From positions 232,819,303-232,883,302 of the forward strand of contig NC_081415.1 in assembly GCF_030272615.1 (NCBI RefSeq): a stretch of DNA of 64,000 nucleotides, given 5' to 3'. Source of the DNA: Cryptomeria japonica. Lineage: Eukaryota; Streptophyta; Pinopsida; Cupressales; Cupressaceae. Made by a program: the position numbers and the translations under genes. Positions 1 to 11,290 of the stretch are shown here, one piece after another (positions within the stretch are counted from its first letter, which is position 1; every line of letters starts with the position of its first letter). The notes under the pieces were generated by a model. That model was not told the DNA's origin. It worked only from the letters and a program-made list of their open reading frames with translations, and made no database searches.

Positions 1-1118
1 GGTTCAAACCATTAATTTTTACAATCTAGGTTCAAACCCCACGGGTTTGTCTCTACCGTGTTAAAAATGGAGTACCCTTACCTTGGGGAGAACCTTGGAG
101 AAATAGTGGGGCCTCTTGCCTGTAGTGCTTACATCTTTGGTTCAAACCATTAATTTTAAAGGATGACCTTTTGGTGAAATGGTGGGGCTTCTTGTTTGTA
201 GTGCTTACAACCTAGGTTCAAACCCCACGGGTTCATCTCTACCGTGTTAAAAATGGAGTACCCTTACCTTGGGGAGAACCTTGGAGAAATAGTGGGGCTT
301 CTTTCATGTAGTGCTTACATCCTTGGTTTAAACCATTAATTTTAAACCTTTTGGTGAAATGGTGAGGCTTCTTTCTTGTAGTGCCTACAACCTAGGTTCA
401 AACCCCATGGGTTCGTCTCTACCATGTTAAAAATGGAGTACCCTTACCTTGGGGAGAACCTTGGATAAATAGTGGGGCTTCTTTCCTATAGTGCTTACAT
501 CCTTGGTTCAAACCATTAATTGTTTTGGGATGACCTTTTGGTGAAATGGTGGGGCTTCTTTCTTGTAGTGCCTACAACCTAGGTTCAAACCCCATGGGTT
601 CGTCTCTACCGTGTTAAAAATGGAGTGCCTTTACCTTGGGGAGAACCTTGGAGAAATAGTGGAGGGCTTCTTTCCTGTAGTGCTTACATCCTTGGTTCAA
701 ACCATTAATTTTTACAACCTAGGTTCAAACTCCACGGGTTTGTCTCTACCGTATTAAAAATGGAGTACCCTACCTTGGGGAGAACCTTGGAGAAATAGTG
801 GGGCTTCTTGCCTGTAGTGCTTACATGCTTGGTTCATACCATTAATTTTTAGGGGATGACCTTTTGGTGAAATGGTGGGGCTTCTTGCCTATAGTGCCTA
901 CAACCTAGGTTCAAACCCCACGAGTTCATCTCTACCATGTTAAAGATGGAGTACCCTTACCTTGGGGAGAACCTTGGAGAAATGGTTGGGCTTCTTGCCT
1001 GTAGTGCTTACATCCTTGGTTCAAACAATTAATTTTAAACCTTTTGGTGAAATAGTGGGGCTTCTTTCCTGTAGTTCCTACAACCTAGGTTCAAACCCCA
1101 TGGGTTTGTCTCTACCGA
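1..1118 (+). repeat. Tandem array A of a ~185-bp dimeric tRNA-like (SINE-like) unit
   Basis: The landmark CCTAGGTTCAAACCC recurs near 25, 211, 391, 578, 718, 904 and 1084, giving steps of about 186, 180, 187, 140, 186 and 180 bp; the 140-bp step is a unit with an internal deletion. Each unit has two related halves. The first carries TGGTGAAATGG and, 43 bases on, GGTTCAAACCC, which match the RNA polymerase III A-box and B-box consensus at tRNA-like spacing. The second carries a degenerate A box (TGGAGAAATAG) and a good B box. This is the promoter layout of tRNA-derived SINEs, but the units are head to tail rather than dispersed. The array starts before the window and ends inside a gag pseudogene. 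Transcription is not shown. Confidence 0.85.
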
Positions 1119-2514
1119 GTTCATCTCTACCATCTTTGTCTTCTTGCATATCAGCTAGTTCTATCATGTGAAGGAGATTGACAGTAGATGCACTATTTAA
1201 TACATCATAAGAGACAACCTCACTATCAAAAACCAAATCAATAGTGTGCATAAGTTCATCACTCTTTCCATTTGCATATCTCAAGTATTCTACTACTAGC
1301 AAGTCTGAGATTCCTTCACTATTGATAGAACATGTGTCCTCTTGCTCACTAACATGTCCCATACTACTATCCTCTTCAACTGAAAACCTACTGGATTCAT
1401 GAGAGCATGTGTTTGTCATGTTATGGGAAATTGCATCTCCAACAAACTTCTCAAAATCATACTTATCATCCGGAAAAGAATGTTGTCCTTGTAGATATTT
1501 ATATCCATCTTCATTTAGGCTATCATGGCATTCATTTTCAGGTTTATGCTCTTCAACCCTTCGTTGTTCACACATATCGTCTCCTTCATGTTGATCATGT
1601 GAGTGATTTTCAACAACATAGGGAGCATCATTATTAACTCGTGCAATGTCATCATATTTTTGCTCAACCTTGTCATTATTAGTATGCAAACTTTCACCAT
1701 CTTGCTGCCTCTTAGATTTGACATCTTCAAATATGTCAATCCATACAACCATCTGATCCATATTAGCTGTTTTGTTCTCTTTGGCCAATGAACAACATTA
1801 GGTTCATAGACTTGCAAAAATAAGTCTACCCACTCTGAATCTTGAAGCATATAACTGATAGGAATATTTTGCAATGCCTTAAAAAATCTGGACAGTAGTG
1901 CATAAGGTTGCTCACCAACTTGTTTTATTATGTCTAGCTAAGCACTGACATACACCATTGGGTTCTCCACACATAAGCTTTGTTCTTGTGCTATTTGGGG
2001 ATGATAAACTTGCTCATACTGCTGAAAAGTATAAGCTGGGACAACAGGGATACACATGCTTTGAGATGCACATTCAAGACTTGACACAGGTTGCTCTTGT
2101 GCATACATTGTATCCTCACATGTTGGAAAAATCTGAAGACTAGGAGGCTGCTCGTAATTGACTATATCATACTTGAATCTCTCCAAAAAGAACCTTCTGA
2201 AGCAATCCCATGAAGACACACTTTGTGCTGCTAAACATTCATACAAGTCCTTTGCACTATCTTTCAATGATTTCACAAAGAACTTCATGACCATATCTTC
2301 ATTGCAAAACTGATAGTCTTCAACAAACTCCTTGAATATCTTGAAATGGTGGAGTGCTAATTCAGATTCTTGTGCATGAAACAAAGGTACATGATCCTTA
2401 ATCTCAATGGGGAAGGGATGTGGATACCCTTCAATGTTGTGAAAATTTAAAGGTCTGTAATGTTTAGGGATGAAAACCCTTCTAGGCTGACCTAACTCAA
2501 GCTACTGATCACTC
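1119..2514 (-). pseudogene. Gypsy-type gag pseudogene, 3' end lost at the SINE-like array
   Basis: On the minus strand a start near 2514 opens a frame beginning MSDQ, followed at once by a stop. The frame then reads on through a capsid-like stretch (2384 to about 2150; key words SELALHHF, FFVKSLKDSA, FRRFFLERF) typical of plant gypsy Gag. A further stop lies at 1938 and a frameshift near 1785. The remainder (1788 to 1119) is a very acidic region rich in Asp, Glu and Asn that runs into array A, where its last codons are repeat sequence. Gag would form the particle that packages the element RNA. No protease or polymerase follows, so the element is either truncated by the array or a non-autonomous Gag-only type. 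The Gag call is firm; the lineage is not. Confidence 0.7.
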
Positions 2515-3418
2515 ATTATACTAGGGACAACATTATGACCATACATCTTGCTTGTCTTTACAAGCTTCTCATTCAGACTTTACAATTACACATTTCTTGA
2601 CTCTCTTTTTCAACAAAGTCTTAAGTAAAAGCATAACATACATAAGACTGAAATATTAGACTGAAGACTTTTGAATAAACCTATTACAAAGATTTCATAC
2701 TTTTCCTAATATAAACATATAGCTGAAAAATGAAACTAAGAAGTATGCAAATCTGAAAACTAACATTTTCCCCTTTCCTTAGTGCTACAACACTGGGTAG
2801 GGAAACCTTTTCTACAAATGACTTTCATAGAAATACATTTGATTCATGAAAGTTAAAATACCTGGAAACGTTGTAGTGGCTACAAATTAGCTTTCTGGTT
2901 GGAAATATTGGTAGATCTAGAGCTACCCCCACATCTTCATTAGGTTCTTTGGTAGAGTTGCCACCTCTTTGTAGAGGACAAATATTTGAAACCTGGAATT
3001 TCTTCACAAGTCAAATTTGTTAAAAAACTAGCACAACAACATCTCCCTATCATCATATGGAATCATATGGATCCTATCCTCAACTTGTCAGGGTACTTCA
3101 TCATAAGAGCCCAAATCTACTTCATCTCTACTACAAATTCTTTGGTTCTTCTTCAAGTAGACACACATTGGTGCATAGATCTCAGAGTCTCAGATTCACC
3201 ACTCACAATCGTGAGGTATTACATATCATCTTGAAAAACAGACAGATTTGGACTGAACTCTTTATAGAACAAGAACTACAACATATTTCTCAGCGACATT
3301 TATGAGAATTGACTCAAACCGACAAGGGACAGATTAAGAAGCTTCTTCACTTTGTGGGCAAAATATCCACTATATTTTAAGTAATTTTTCTAACCAGAGA
3401 TTCTCTATAGTTCCATCC
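2515..3418 (-). other. Leader between primer site and gag of the left element
   Basis: About 0.9 kb lies between the primer-site-like sequence and the gag start. No long open frame was recognised on either strand. It is AT-rich with short A-rich tracts. By position it would be the 5' untranslated leader, where packaging signals usually lie. No GGCGCC hairpin of the kind seen elsewhere in the window was noticed here. Confidence 0.4.
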
Positions 3419-3434
3419 CTAGCAGAGTCACCAA
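3419..3434 (-). promoter_or_regulatory. Primer-binding-site-like sequence of the left gag element
   Basis: The minus strand reads TTGGTGACTCTGCTAG directly downstream of a sequence ending in CA (LTR edge near 3439). A TGG start complementary to a tRNA CCA end, placed next to an LTR edge, is typical of plant gypsy elements. The tRNA was not identified. Confidence 0.55.
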
Positions 3435-3438
3435 TTTT

Positions 3439-4735
3439 TGTTGGTTCCCAATTACGGGTTAACACTAACTCAAAGGCAAAGACCAAGTTGTTTTCTCCTG
3501 AAAAATTCTATGGAAAGCCACTCCCAACTGTTTAATATTCTTCAGACTTGGACCGACAATGACAAGGATGCTAGATCCTTCTACGCTTTAGGCTCTGCAA
3601 AACTAGGGAGGGTGATCCCCATGCTTATTTGTGATTTTATGCCACACTCACAAATCATGCATGAAATAAAGCAGATAATGTCATATAAAGACTCAACAAT
3701 AAGGGAGAATGCTGAGGAATGGCAAATTCCTCAACAATCCTCAACCCGCTTGGAGTATGAGATGACTATTACATATGATAACATTCATATAAAATGAAGG
3801 TATTCTGATATTCAACAAGTTATAGCAAATCAGTGGTGATTCCAAATAGTAAATAAATACCTAGGCATTCACTTAACTATGATAAGTGCCTTATTCCATT
3901 GGGTACATGAATTCATACTGCATTAGATTGCACTTCTGACATAATTTATCTAACAACATATAACCAGAGATAATATTGCCTTACAATATATCATATTTGT
4001 AATCCCCACCCAAAACTACTTATCAAAATCCCTGTAAAGACCCTTACTACTCTGCAATTTTATTCAAGCATTTAATTGACCTATCAGACCAAAACATGAA
4101 CAAAAGGTTACATACACCACAACAATGCAATGAATGATAAAATCCTTGATAATACGCATTCAAAACATGATAGAACAATATGCTAGAGAGAAATGGGTTT
4201 GAATCATATATTTATTCATTAATCTTGCTACCTCTGTAAGAATACAATCCATACATAACTCCTTCAAGAACCTGCAAAAATCATAGACACAAGACTCTTT
4301 TCTACTTTTTGCTCTGTAAAATAACCTTTTATAATCCTTTTGTTTCACCTAGATTTTGCTATTTGGAAACAGAAATTCGGAACACCTAAGGGACCAAAAT
4401 TTCTAACGCTGTCTCATAGCCTTGAATTCCCTTTTATAAAAACAAGGGAACAAACAAGCTTTAGGCCAAAGGAGACACCTATCATCTAAGAATGACTATG
4501 CATAACCGCATTTCATTATACAAAATAATCATCCTCTAACTTGCCTATACTGGATCAAAATTTGGAGCAGCCTTCTTCAAAACTCATGATGAAAATTACC
4601 CCCATCCTGTCTTACGGGTTGCAAAATATCTATCACTAGAAAACAAAAATAGTTATGCAAAAGGTTTACAACTTTCTATTCATCATTCAAATACATGCCA
4701 CTCCACGCGCTATATTCTTCATCGGATGGCCAATT
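3439..4735 (-). mobile_element. Probable 5' LTR of the left gag element (outer edge uncertain)
   Basis: The inner edge is placed where the minus strand ends in CCAACA just before the primer site. A strong minus-strand TATA box lies inside (4431-4438), as expected of an LTR promoter. The outer edge could not be fixed, because the partner LTR is absent: the element is cut by array A on its other side. The end near 4735 is only the limit set by the next open frame. Confidence 0.35.
4431..4438 (-). promoter_or_regulatory. TATA box on the minus strand
   Basis: The minus strand reads TATAAAAG inside the putative LTR, about 1 kb upstream of the primer site and 1.9 kb upstream of the gag start. It is the best TATA match seen near this gag, but its use is inferred from position only. 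Confidence 0.4.
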
Positions 4736-4743
4736 GAAATTCA

Positions 4744-5298
4744 TTACTTCATTTGCTTTTCCCTATATGGAATATACTTAACGGCTACTTGGTTTGCCTC
4801 TCTTTCAAAAGTTTCAAAAAATAGCCCTGTAGCAATTATCTTATCCATACTATCTTCCAGCATATCCATATTTAGCCCATCACAAATCATTTCTGCCTGG
4901 GTGTTTATGACCCTCTCTACCTCTTCCTTCCAAGACTGCAAAGGCTTAACTGCCCCTTCTCTATCTTCAATAGCTGGCAAAAGAGTTTGTTCTAATTCAC
5001 TAAAACTCTTCATCAATTCCCTTATCTTTCTTTCTATATTTTTTGGTAGAATTTGGGATTTCTGCATTGATTTCACCAACAAAAATGTTGGTTGGAGTGC
5101 ATGTGGCCTCTCAGTATAAAATTTAGAGGCCATGAACATCATTCTAAGCTCATTTCCCCTTTGTAACCACTTTGTAAACAGGGGAATTTCCACTTCTTTA
5201 TCATCATTAAACTTTTGAATAGCATCAAAAAGTAAAGAATATAAGGCATGAATACTGTTTAACCTACTTTCAATTTTCTCATTTAAATGAGTTAGCAC
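4744..5298 (-). pseudogene. C-terminal part of an unrecognised repeat-associated gene
   Basis: A 184-codon open frame encodes a highly charged, largely helical protein rich in Glu, Lys, Leu and Met, with regions that could form coiled coils. No family was recognised. It lies on the same strand as, and downstream of, the 419-codon frame at 5622-6881 but in a different frame, so it may be a later exon or a frameshifted continuation. The gap between them holds the trinucleotide repeat at 5412-5480. It ends close to the presumed outer edge of the left LTR. Confidence 0.4.
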
Positions 5299-5411
5299 AA
5301 AGATAACTATATCCTTCTACTCCTCAGTTGTTTATTTTTTTGATTCTTTTAATTTATTCTCTAATTCAACAATCTTCTCCAAAAGCTGAGACTCATTGTT
5401 AATCTTGTAGT

Positions 5412-5465
<54 letters not shown>

Positions 5466-5480
5466 TTCATCATCATCATA
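5412..5480. repeat. (ATC)n / (GAT)n microsatellite
   Basis: About 23 near-perfect trinucleotide units, with one CTT interruption and a run ending in ATAATAC. Read on the minus strand in one frame it would encode a poly-Asp run, which fits its place between two acidic open frames. Slippage here could explain the change of frame between them. Confidence 0.9.
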
Positions 5481-5621
5481 ATACCATGCTAGGGATATTA
5501 GTACTTATATTTAATTGAGATGCTTCTCCTCTTTGGACCATAGGTGGCGACTTGGATGTTGATGGCTCAGATGGTCCTGCAAGTGCAGGTGCAAGATATG
5601 AAACCTTTATTTGTCCTTTCT

Positions 5622-6881
5622 CTAGGAGTTGCACTCTCGTTTGCAACTCCACACATCTTTCTGAGATGCATTATAATCATTAAAAAGTTTGTCAAATTTC
5701 TTCATCAGCTCAGCCCTCTCTGAAGCTTCCTTTTTTGCACTCTCATGTGCCACCTTAGCAACATCAACATTCAATTTTGTAGCCTCTACACTTGATGTGT
5801 TGGCTGCTCTCTCTATAATAAAGCTTCCCCTCAAGTTGGGGTTTAAATCATTGATGTCAGGCTTCCTAGGCCCTTCCTCTAATGCCCATATAGCCAATGT
5901 TGCATAATCATCTGCAAAGTCTGATCCTCTTAATTCTAACCCTGCTTCTTCTTCCTTTGATTTCCTAATAGCTTCAAATGCCACTGCATCTGCTATATCC
6001 CATTCTGGCAATATCAAGACTCCAATCTGACTTATAATTTTCCTACCCTCGTCAACAGTGATTTCCTTGAACTCTTCCTTCATTTCACTTTTTACTTCCT
6101 CTTGGATTTCTTGGTCTAATCTATCTGGCCTTTGGGCCTTCCTCTCAGCAATCCTTCCTTTGTATTCCTCAACCTTTGTTTTACATACTAACTGCAAAAA
6201 GGCTGGGCTTTTTACAAATGCATCATCCTCAAGGAAGTTATCACATGCCTCATTTCTTGCATCTTTGAAGGCTTTACCCTGGATATCCAAGGGAGTAAGA
6301 TCCAACTCTAAATTAGGAGGCAATACAAGAATACCTATCTGCATTTCTACACTTGTTGTAACAAACCTGTCTCCCTCCACCTGATCTTCATCTTGCCTTA
6401 CTGGTAAAAAGGATACAACTGATGGCAAGGGACTTCTATTAGAATCTTCAAGATCAATGATCTTGATTCCTTGAAGAGGTTTAGTTGGTATCTTGGGGAA
6501 AGGCTCTGAACTCATCATCTTCTTACCCTTTCTCCTTATCAATCTCCCACTATCATTGTTGCTATCTTCTTCCTCACTTATTTCTTCTCTAACTCTTTTG
6601 TGAGGAGATTCTTGAACAAGCCTCTCTGCTATCACAACACTTCCTCTCTGGGATATAGGAGGTTGTGAGCTTAATTGTTGCCGGTCATGAACTTCTTCAA
6701 GTCTGGCTAGCTTCTCCCTTAAGACCTTCGTCAATTCATCAAAATTTTTCATAACAAATTCAATCTTGGAATAGAATGGGGAAAACTCCTTTAATGGATC
6801 ATATTTTGGATCCATCTTCTGAATAACAACCCATAATTTTCTAAAAATTATCCACTTCTCCTTTTTCCATTCCTGCATCAC
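5622..6881 (-). CDS. Unrecognised acidic protein frame (419 codons), part of the split minus-strand gene
   Basis: This is the longest open frame of the left third. Residues 1-70 are basic to mixed and start with MMQEWKKEKW. Residues 85-135 hold a charged stretch with Lys/Arg clusters (RRKGKKM) that could be a nuclear localisation signal. Residues 160-330 are Glu/Asp/Lys-rich, and the C-terminus is helical with possible coiled coil. No enzymatic motif was found. The first ~70 codons are duplicated just upstream (6933-7142). A family assignment was not possible. Because the adjacent parts are interrupted, the listed start is only the first Met after a break and not a proven initiation codon. 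Confidence 0.5.
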   Translation of the reverse strand: MMQEWKKEKWIIFRKLWVVIQKMDPKYDPLKEFSPFYSKIEFVMKNFDELTKVLREKLARLEEVHDRQQLSSQPPISQRGSVVIAERLVQESPHKRVREEISEEEDSNNDSGRLIRRKGKKMMSSEPFPKIPTKPLQGIKIIDLEDSNRSPLPSVVSFLPVRQDEDQVEGDRFVTTSVEMQIGILVLPPNLELDLTPLDIQGKAFKDARNEACDNFLEDDAFVKSPAFLQLVCKTKVEEYKGRIAERKAQRPDRLDQEIQEEVKSEMKEEFKEITVDEGRKIISQIGVLILPEWDIADAVAFEAIRKSKEEEAGLELRGSDFADDYATLAIWALEEGPRKPDINDLNPNLRGSFIIERAANTSSVEATKLNVDVAKVAHESAKKEASERAELMKKFDKLFNDYNASQKDVWSCKRECNS

Positions 6882-7142
6882 GGTTTAATGGATCATATTT
6901 TGGATCCATCTTCTGAATAGCAGCCCATAAGTTCATTGTTGCCAGTCATGAACTTCTTCAAGTCTAGCTAGCTTCTCCCTTAAGACCTTCGTCAATTCAT
7001 CAAAAATTTTCATAACAAATTCAATCTTGGCATAGAACGGGGAAAACTCCTTTATTGGTTCATATTTTGGATCCATCTTCTGAATAGCAGCCCATAATTT
7101 TCTAAAAATTATCCACTTCTCCTTTTTCCATTCTTGCATCAC
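6677..7142 (-). repeat. Local tandem duplication of the start of the 419-codon frame
   Basis: The segment about 6677-6883 is repeated with few changes at about 6936-7142. A short partial third copy of ~50 bp (6884-6935) lies between them and carries the same GGATCATATTTTGGATCC block. The two copies stay in the same reading frame. Confidence 0.8.
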
Positions 7143-7268
7143 GGGGTCAAATTCATTCCCGTTAAGTCCTCAAGAAAATTATGCACATGGGACAACAAAG
7201 ATCCTTTTATTCTCTTTCTAAAAGTGTTGTAAAAATCCTCAGGATCACTGTTTCTAGCTATACTTACC

Positions 7269-7692
7269 CCAAGTGATATGGAGAAAAGAATTTGTCAAAG
7301 TGCTCATGTCCTCCCTTTATAATCACAAAGTAAGGGATAATGGTGTAATTCGGGAAGAATATCCCTTTTCCTTTTCCTTTTAAATCTTTATCTTGAATAC
7401 ATCCAATTTGCCACATCACCTCAACAAAACCCATTCTCAGAGGAACATTGAAGGGCAGTACATGAGGCTGTCCGAAAAAACCATAAATTCTGATTACAAT
7501 ACTTACAGAGTACAGAATAAAATCCCCCCAATTATGTTCAATTCTGGCAAGAGGCACCCTTTCCTTGGGTCTCACAAAATTATACAATTCCTTAGGAATC
7601 CTTGGTGGATTCACTGTCAATCTTTGTCTTAACCTAGAGGCAAAGTTGTTATCAAATCTTATATAGCTAGCCTCTTGTCTATCCCATGACAT
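7269..7692 (-). pseudogene. Middle part of the unrecognised minus-strand gene, broken by Copia
   Basis: The open frame here begins at its right edge inside the Copia LTR; gene-specific sequence starts at 7692 with residues MSWDRQEASY. It holds a globular-looking region with many aromatic residues (HNWGDFILYSV, IYGFFGQPH) and ends with YHLG directly before GTAAGTAT, a near-perfect splice donor at about 7268. Joined across the insertion it abuts the segment at 13441-14262. The donor suggests an ordinary intron-bearing gene rather than a retrocopy. Family unknown. Confidence 0.5.
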
Positions 7693-9118
7693 TGATGAAT
7701 AATGATGAACAACAAATACCCTAACTAGTACTGAGAGGTGGGGGGGTGAATCAATACATACAAAAACTTCTCTGCAACTTATCAAGTTAAAATAATGCTA
7801 ACCAGTTGTCTTCATTATTGAACTTAACCATGACAATACTGGTTAAACACAGTAAGACTTTAGACAACATAAACCAGTAAAACTGAACAATTCAAATACA
7901 TTCAAAACTTGATAACTACTTCACCCATAAACATATGCATGTGGTATATTAGCAATACCATACCCATTAGCTCTGCATGCATAATCACTTAAACAAAGAA
8001 TGCTTAATCATCACATGAAAAATGCACAACTCATGACACACATATTTTTCATTTGGAAACCTAAATAGGAAAAACCGCAGTGGGGATGAATACCCACAAG
8101 CTTGTTTTGAACTCTTTTGAAGCTCACTTTGTTAGGAGCCTAGTCCGGTTAAAGACTTCACAATAAGGTTCTGCTAGGAACCGATCCTGTTAAAGATCAC
8201 CTGGTTAAGGGATGGCTCTATACCCTATTAAAGGTTGAAACCCTGTTAAAGGTTACCTCGCTAGAGGATTTAAAGAACTCAATGAACTTGAGTCACATGG
8301 TTAGAGGATTTACAGTAAGCTTGTTAAAGCTACCTGGCAAAGGGAATTTCCTTTTGTTGAAATGGTTAGAAGACAACAGGTAAAACTCTGATTTGATAAA
8401 AGCACTATATGCTAAGTCAGATCCTTTTCAGTTCCTCTACTCTGCAATCACACTCTGCAATTTTCACTCACTGGTCTGGCAAGTATCTCATCACTCAGAT
8501 ACATACTCAACTTTTTCCAACAACTTACAATAACAAACATCATCGACCTTATAGACAACAACTAGGTCAGTAACATAAACCCTAAACCCTAAGCATCTTA
8601 GGTTTATAATTACAAGTGGTCCAATCCTGACCGTCCAAATACATTCCATAGAATGAAACAATCTCAAACAGATCACAAGTCATTCTGCATTGTCCATTCT
8701 TCACCGCACATAGAAATCAGTAACCCATCACACTTTCTTCTCATACTGCTAAGAAGAATGTTCATTCTCGAGGTAGACATTTAATGCAATCGATCTTCAC
8801 ATGCAAGATCCTCAAGGAAATCCTTCACGTGCACAAAAATGACATGGCATTTCGATCTCATCCTTATTTCTTAGCTAACTCATCACATAATATCATCGGT
8901 TGCATCGCACAAGCTAGATTTCCAAACCGGAAACCGTAAAGCTGAGACTACCAACCGGTAGCCACACTTAGTGAAACCTTGACACCAGTTCACTACATCT
9001 CTTCATACCGGTTGACCAACTTGATCATCAATAACAACTTCTTCCAATCTTCATACTGGTTGACCTGTACTTATTGACATCAATGACAACATACTTTGTC
9101 ACCGGTTCATCGTATGCC
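7693..9118 (-). repeat. 3' LTR of the Copia element
   Basis: Collinear with 12022-13440 and clearly homologous throughout, with scattered substitutions and small indels. Both begin (plus strand) TGATGAATAATGATG and contain a G-run followed by TGAATYARTACATAC. The terminal TGTT expected at its right end is missing, because an internal deletion joins it to the RT remnant. Confidence 0.9.
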
Positions 9119-9121
9119 TTC

Positions 9122-11273
9122 AGACACCTTCCAATCTAGCCACAGGAGAAAAGGTTTCTCCATAGTCTTCTCCCTCTTCTTGAGCATATCCCTTGCATAT
9201 AAGTCTTGCCTTGTTCCTCACAAATGTGCCTTATTCATTTAGCTTATTCCTGAAGACCCATTTGGTACCTATGACATTCTTGTGTTCTGGTCTAGGTGCC
9301 AAGGACCATGTTGCATTCTTTTCTATCTGGTCTAGCTCCTCTTCCATTGCCTTAATCCAGTCTTCATCTATAAGTGCTTCTCTGGAAGTCTTGGGCTCCA
9401 ATTCAGAAATCATGCAAGAGTTTTCTTTCACCTTTCTTCTTGTGAGTATCCCTGCATCTTTATCTCCAATGATCTACTTCGAATCATGATGTAGTTTCAC
9501 ATATCTAGGAATGACTCTAGCTGGTTCTACTTGCTTCTCTTCTTCTTCTTCACTTCTTCGTCTACAGCTTCTACCGGTACAGGAACACTGAGGTCTTTAC
9601 TTGTTTCTTTCTAAACTGGTTCCTAGAAGGCTATACCTGATTCATCTTCCACTTTCTCATTGCAGGTTTCCTCAGGCTCCTTAGGGGATTCATCAACCCT
9701 AAAATTGATACTCAACAATTTTCTGTGTTCTATTGTTGTAGCATTTGAGAGCTTTTCTCTTAGTGGAATATCCCATAAATATTCCTTCATCACATTTAGC
9801 ATCAAACTTGCTCAGATGCTCACCTCTCTTGATGTAACACTTACTACCAAATACTTTAAAATAACTCACAGTAGGAGTCTTCCCAGTCCAATACTCATAA
9901 GAAGTTTTTTTTTTACCTTCCTTGATGAGTACCCGGTTCATAGTATAGAATACAGTGCTCACCACTTCTCTCCAAAAAGTGTGAGCAACCTTTCCTTGGA
10001 TCAACATTGTTTTGGCCGCTTCAACTACACTCCTGTTATTCCTTTTTGCTATGCCATTTTATTTTAGTGTCCTTGGGGAAGACAAATGCCTCTTGATACT
10101 GCTATCTTCACAATGCTTGTTGAATTCATCAGAAGTGAATTCACCTCCTTGAGCAATTCTTAGGCATTTTATCTTTTGACCACTTTCCTTCTCTACTAAT
10201 GCTCTAAAGGCTTTGAACTTTCCAAACGCCTCAGACTTGTCTTTCAAGAATGTGACCCACATCATTCTTGATCAGTCATCAGTAAGAATCATGAAATACC
10301 TATCTCCCTGAATACTTCTAGTTTTCATAGGACCACACAAATTAGTATGCACAAGATCAAGTAAGTTTTTTGCTGAAAAAGACTTACCTTTGAAAGTTGA
10401 GGAAGACATCTTCCCAAGTTGACATTCTCTGCATACAGTATTCTCTAGTTTGTTTAGCAAAGGCAATCCTCTTACTCCTTTGATCTTACTAGCCTTTACA
10501 ATATTATCAAAGTTTATATGACAAAGTCTCCTATGCCATATCCAACTGTCATCAAACTTTGCCATCAGACACCGACTAATCTTGGCATTCAACTGAAGCA
10601 AGTTACCTCTAGTCTGCTTACCAGTGGCAATAAGTTCACCACTCTTTCTAATTATACTGCAGACTCCACCTTTGAACTCCATAATGAGTCCTTTATCATT
10701 TAGCTAAGCAACACTCAATAGGTTATGCTTAAGACCTTCTAACCAGTAGACGTCATCCACACTGCTCTTTCCATTCAATGAAATGGATCCTTTTCCTTTT
10801 ACCAAACATGGTGCATCGTAGCTAAATCTGACAACACCTCCATCATATTCTTCTAGAGACAAAAACTTTCCTCGGTCACTAGTCATGTGGTAAGAACAAC
10901 CACTATCAATAATCCACTCATTAGAGTTGTCAATGCGAGAGACAAGTGCTTTCTTGTCAGACACTTCTTCCTTTACAAATACAAACACTATGTCCTCATT
11001 CTCTTCATCCTCAGATTGTTCATCAGTAACACCTTCATCCACTGCAACAAGAAAGTTTCTTCTATTTCCTCCTTTATACTTTCTAAACCTCTCCGGTTTA
11101 TCCTTATTGTCATTGTTAGGACAGTTAACAACTATATGTCCTATCTTATTGCAGGAAAAACATTTTAAAGGAAGCTTACCTCTGTATTTTCCAGTGCCTT
11201 TAGGAAGTCTCTTGGCAAGAAGAGCTTCAAACTCCATCAGAATTTGTTCATCATCCATACCTCTACTTTTCAA
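9122..11273 (-). pseudogene. Copia pol pseudogene: zinc knuckle, protease, integrase, RT start
   Basis: Reading leftwards on the minus strand: a CCHC zinc knuckle (CFSCNKIGHIVVNCP) near 11160; an aspartic protease with WIIDSGCSYHMT near 10910; the GAG-pre-integrase/HHCC region with WHRRLCHINF and CRECQLGKM near 10540-10430; the integrase core from ILTDD to FWREVV (10290-9960); and the start of RT (WIKAMEEELDQIEKNATW, GTKWVFRNKL) near 9370-9230. The frame from 11273 to 9699 is continuous apart from single stops at about 10704, 10272 and 10059. RT stops being recognisable near 9125, before the catalytic motifs, so the product could not polymerise. Confidence 0.88.
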
Positions 11274-11290
11274 GGATTCATAACTATTAC

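Noticed and set aside
1-1118. True tRNA genes in the arrays
   Set aside because: A and B boxes are good, but the acceptor stem and anticodon arm expected of a functional tRNA could not be traced; these are tRNA-derived repeats.
1-1118. CRISPR-like array
   Set aside because: Units are ~185 bp without short repeat/spacer structure, in a plant nuclear context.
962-1171. Plus-strand open frame of 69 codons inside array A
   Set aside because: It consists of repeat sequence and a shadow of the minus-strand gag; codon use is not protein-like.
1407-1637. Plus-strand frames opposite the acidic gag tail
   Set aside because: They mirror the open minus-strand frame; no family motif.
8491-8676. Short frames repeated at 8491-8676 and 12809-12994
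   Set aside because: They lie at the same place in both Copia LTRs and so are LTR sequence, not genes.
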